Shown: in pieces, positions 63,148 through 64,000 of the stretch
Numbering within the stretch: position 1 is the stretch's first letter
How the letters are laid out: each line of letters opens with the position of its first letter
Assembly (NCBI GenBank): GCA_963693285.1
Contig: OY848919.1
Span: 682,001-746,000 of the forward strand
Origin: Xestospongia muta
Lineage: Eukaryota > Porifera > Demospongiae > Haplosclerida > Petrosiidae
DNA length: 64,000 nucleotides
Direction of reading: 5' to 3'
Notes under the pieces: generated by a model
Databases searched by the model: none
What the model was told of the DNA's origin: nothing
What the model saw: the letters and a program-made list of their open reading frames with translations, nothing else
Made by a program: the position numbers and the translations under genes

Positions 63148-64000
63148 GACTTTGTCAAGTACTTAATTTAGATCCTGTACCAGTATTAATTGCTGAAGTC
63201 CTATTTTCCAACATTGGAGGAACTGCCACAGGTCCAAAACACAATATCATTGTATTATAATACATTACACATATTATATATATTACATGTATTATAATAC
63301 ATTACACATATTATGTATATTACATGTATTATAATACATTACACATATTATGTATATTACATGTATTATAATACATTACACATATTATGTATATTACATG
63401 TATTATAATACATTACACATATTATATATATTACGTGTATTATAATACATTACACTTATTATATATATTACGTGTATTATAATACATTACACATATTATG
63501 TATATTACATGTATTATAATACATTACACATATTATGTATATTACATGTATTATATATTACATGTTGTAGCCATTGGTGATCCTCCTAATGTTATCATTG
63601 TCTCTCATCCATTGATAACAAGACAGGTAATTAATCAAAACTAATAGTAACCAGCTGTATATTATATATCTGTTATTCTAGGGAGTTAATTTTGCAGAAT
63701 TTACTCTTCACTTACTTATTGGGATATTTTTTTGCACTTTAACTGCATATTTAGTTCTCCTGTAAGACTTTGAATGGATGGACAAATAGCAAGATAGATG
63801 TGTAAATAGACAGATAGATGGATAAATGGACAGATAGATGGATAAATGGACAGATAGATGGATAAATAGACAGATAGATGGATAGATGGACATATGAAAT
63901 ATAGATGAAAATATTGATAAATTAATTGGGAGACATTTATAATTATTTCATCTTTTTACAGTTTATTTTATTATATCGTTTACGTTGGAAGAAAAGATAG
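59796..64000 (+). CDS. OCA2: OCA2 / P-protein-like anion transporter (partial, runs off window)
   Basis: Exons: 59796-60041, 60237-60476, 60678-60750, 61370-61434, 61550-61692, 61797-61921, 62030-62126, 62290-62343, 62397-62468, 62516-62581, 62648-62704, 62759-62839, 63004-63047, 63149-63231, 63571-63626, 63682-63761 and 63962 onward. A hydrophilic cytosolic N-terminus includes acidic EEPLLPSE (a dileucine-like sorting motif). A membrane segment follows ([14 protein letters not shown]), then a luminal loop, then membrane helices. The family signatures [57 protein letters not shown] and [14 protein letters not shown] match OCA2 of the ArsB/NhaD/SLC13-like superfamily. Vertebrate OCA2 supports a melanosomal chloride conductance and pH control; the role here is unknown. 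About half of the protein lies outside the window. The start is the first Met after a stop-rich region and is plausible, not proven. Confidence 0.92.
60510..60665 (+). repeat. Short tandem repeat in OCA2 intron 2
   Basis: Three imperfect copies of a unit of about 45 bp (ATGTGTCCATTTCATTA, TATGTATCCATTGCTGTAAT). Confidence 0.7.
61449..61512 (+). repeat. (AG)n microsatellite near OCA2 intron-4 donor
   Basis: AG repeats begin about 14 bases after the donor at 61435 and run to about 61510, with two interruptions. Confidence 0.85.
61731..61796 (+). repeat. (CT)n microsatellite abutting OCA2 exon 6
   Basis: About 32 CT units run directly into the AG of the acceptor at 61795-61796. Confidence 0.88.
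61943..62024 (+). repeat. (TTA)n/(TTG)n repeat before OCA2 exon 7
   Basis: Mostly ATT units, grading into GTT, within intron 6 just before the acceptor at 62029. Confidence 0.85.
63077..63148 (+). repeat. (CT)n microsatellite abutting OCA2 exon 14
   Basis: About 35 CT units ending in the acceptor AG at 63147-63148. Confidence 0.9.
63250..63565 (+). repeat. 37-bp tandem repeat in OCA2 intron 14
   Basis: About eight units of TATTATAATACATTACACAT and following ATTATGTATATTACATG. The intron interrupts the conserved GG-T-A-T-A-I-GDPPN motif. Confidence 0.88.
63766..63895 (+). repeat. GATA/GGAT-type simple repeat in OCA2 intron 16
   Basis: ATGGACAGATAGATGGATAA-type units. Similar ATGGATGG/TAGATGG tracts occur in other introns and spacers (23105-23175, 26700-26990, 58700-58760, 62130-62210). 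Confidence 0.75.

Noticed and set aside
62958..63158. Arg-Glu minus-strand frame
   Set aside because: Antisense of the (CT)n tract before OCA2 exon 14.

Overview
The window looks like nuclear DNA of an early-branching animal, most plausibly a demosponge of the Amphimedon kind. This is inference: the DNA is AT-rich, genes are close together, most introns are short GT-AG introns, and the gene set is animal-type (Gab adaptor, Death-domain protein, OCA2, FBXO8, Rab, RBX1, PCF11). Exon models below were built by hand from splice sites. For the Death-domain gene, the two PH adaptors, RBX1, Rab, PCF11 and FBXO8 the summed exon lengths stay in frame.

Left part, 1-19.2 kb: a 13-exon Death-domain/coiled-coil gene on the minus strand (4856-1155) lies head to head with a cluster of HSP70 genes on the plus strand. 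The cluster has a 5'-truncated canonical HSP70 tail ending in EEVD (5894-6300), a divergent intact HSP70 (6549-8402), a frameshifted HSP70 (12537-14225), a 1002-residue NBD-NBD-SBD fusion (14360-17368) and several broken pieces. A 1.2-kb transposon-like element lies at 11227-12400.

Middle, 18.4-28 kb: a stretch of decayed or truncated copies of normally conserved genes: a GLF-repeat (nucleoporin-like) remnant, a CCDC22 copy with three in-frame stops and several frameshifts, and the N-terminal part of gamma-tubulin complex component 4. A small LRR gene follows (29212-28540).

30.5-40.3 kb: the first 5.57 kb of the window is repeated here (about 30547-36120), with a second intact Death-domain gene, the same HSP70 fragment and the same HSP70 leader exon. 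A fifth HSP70 (38410-40266) lies downstream, with a repeat array that appears to have grown from its own 3' end.

Right part, 41-64 kb: densely packed, intact genes. Two PH-domain, proline-rich adaptors are head to head: a Gab-like docking protein (minus, 46130-41186) and a second adaptor (plus, 46534-50092). Then come RBX1 (minus), a Rab GTPase (minus) head to head with PCF11 (plus), FBXO8 (minus) head to head with OCA2 (plus, running off the window). Introns and spacers carry many tandem repeats, and four 3' splice sites directly abut long (CT)n microsatellites.

Together the left half is a stress-chaperone/Death-domain locus shaped by duplication, fusion and gene conversion. The right half is signalling, ubiquitin-ligase, trafficking and RNA-processing genes arranged in alternating orientations.
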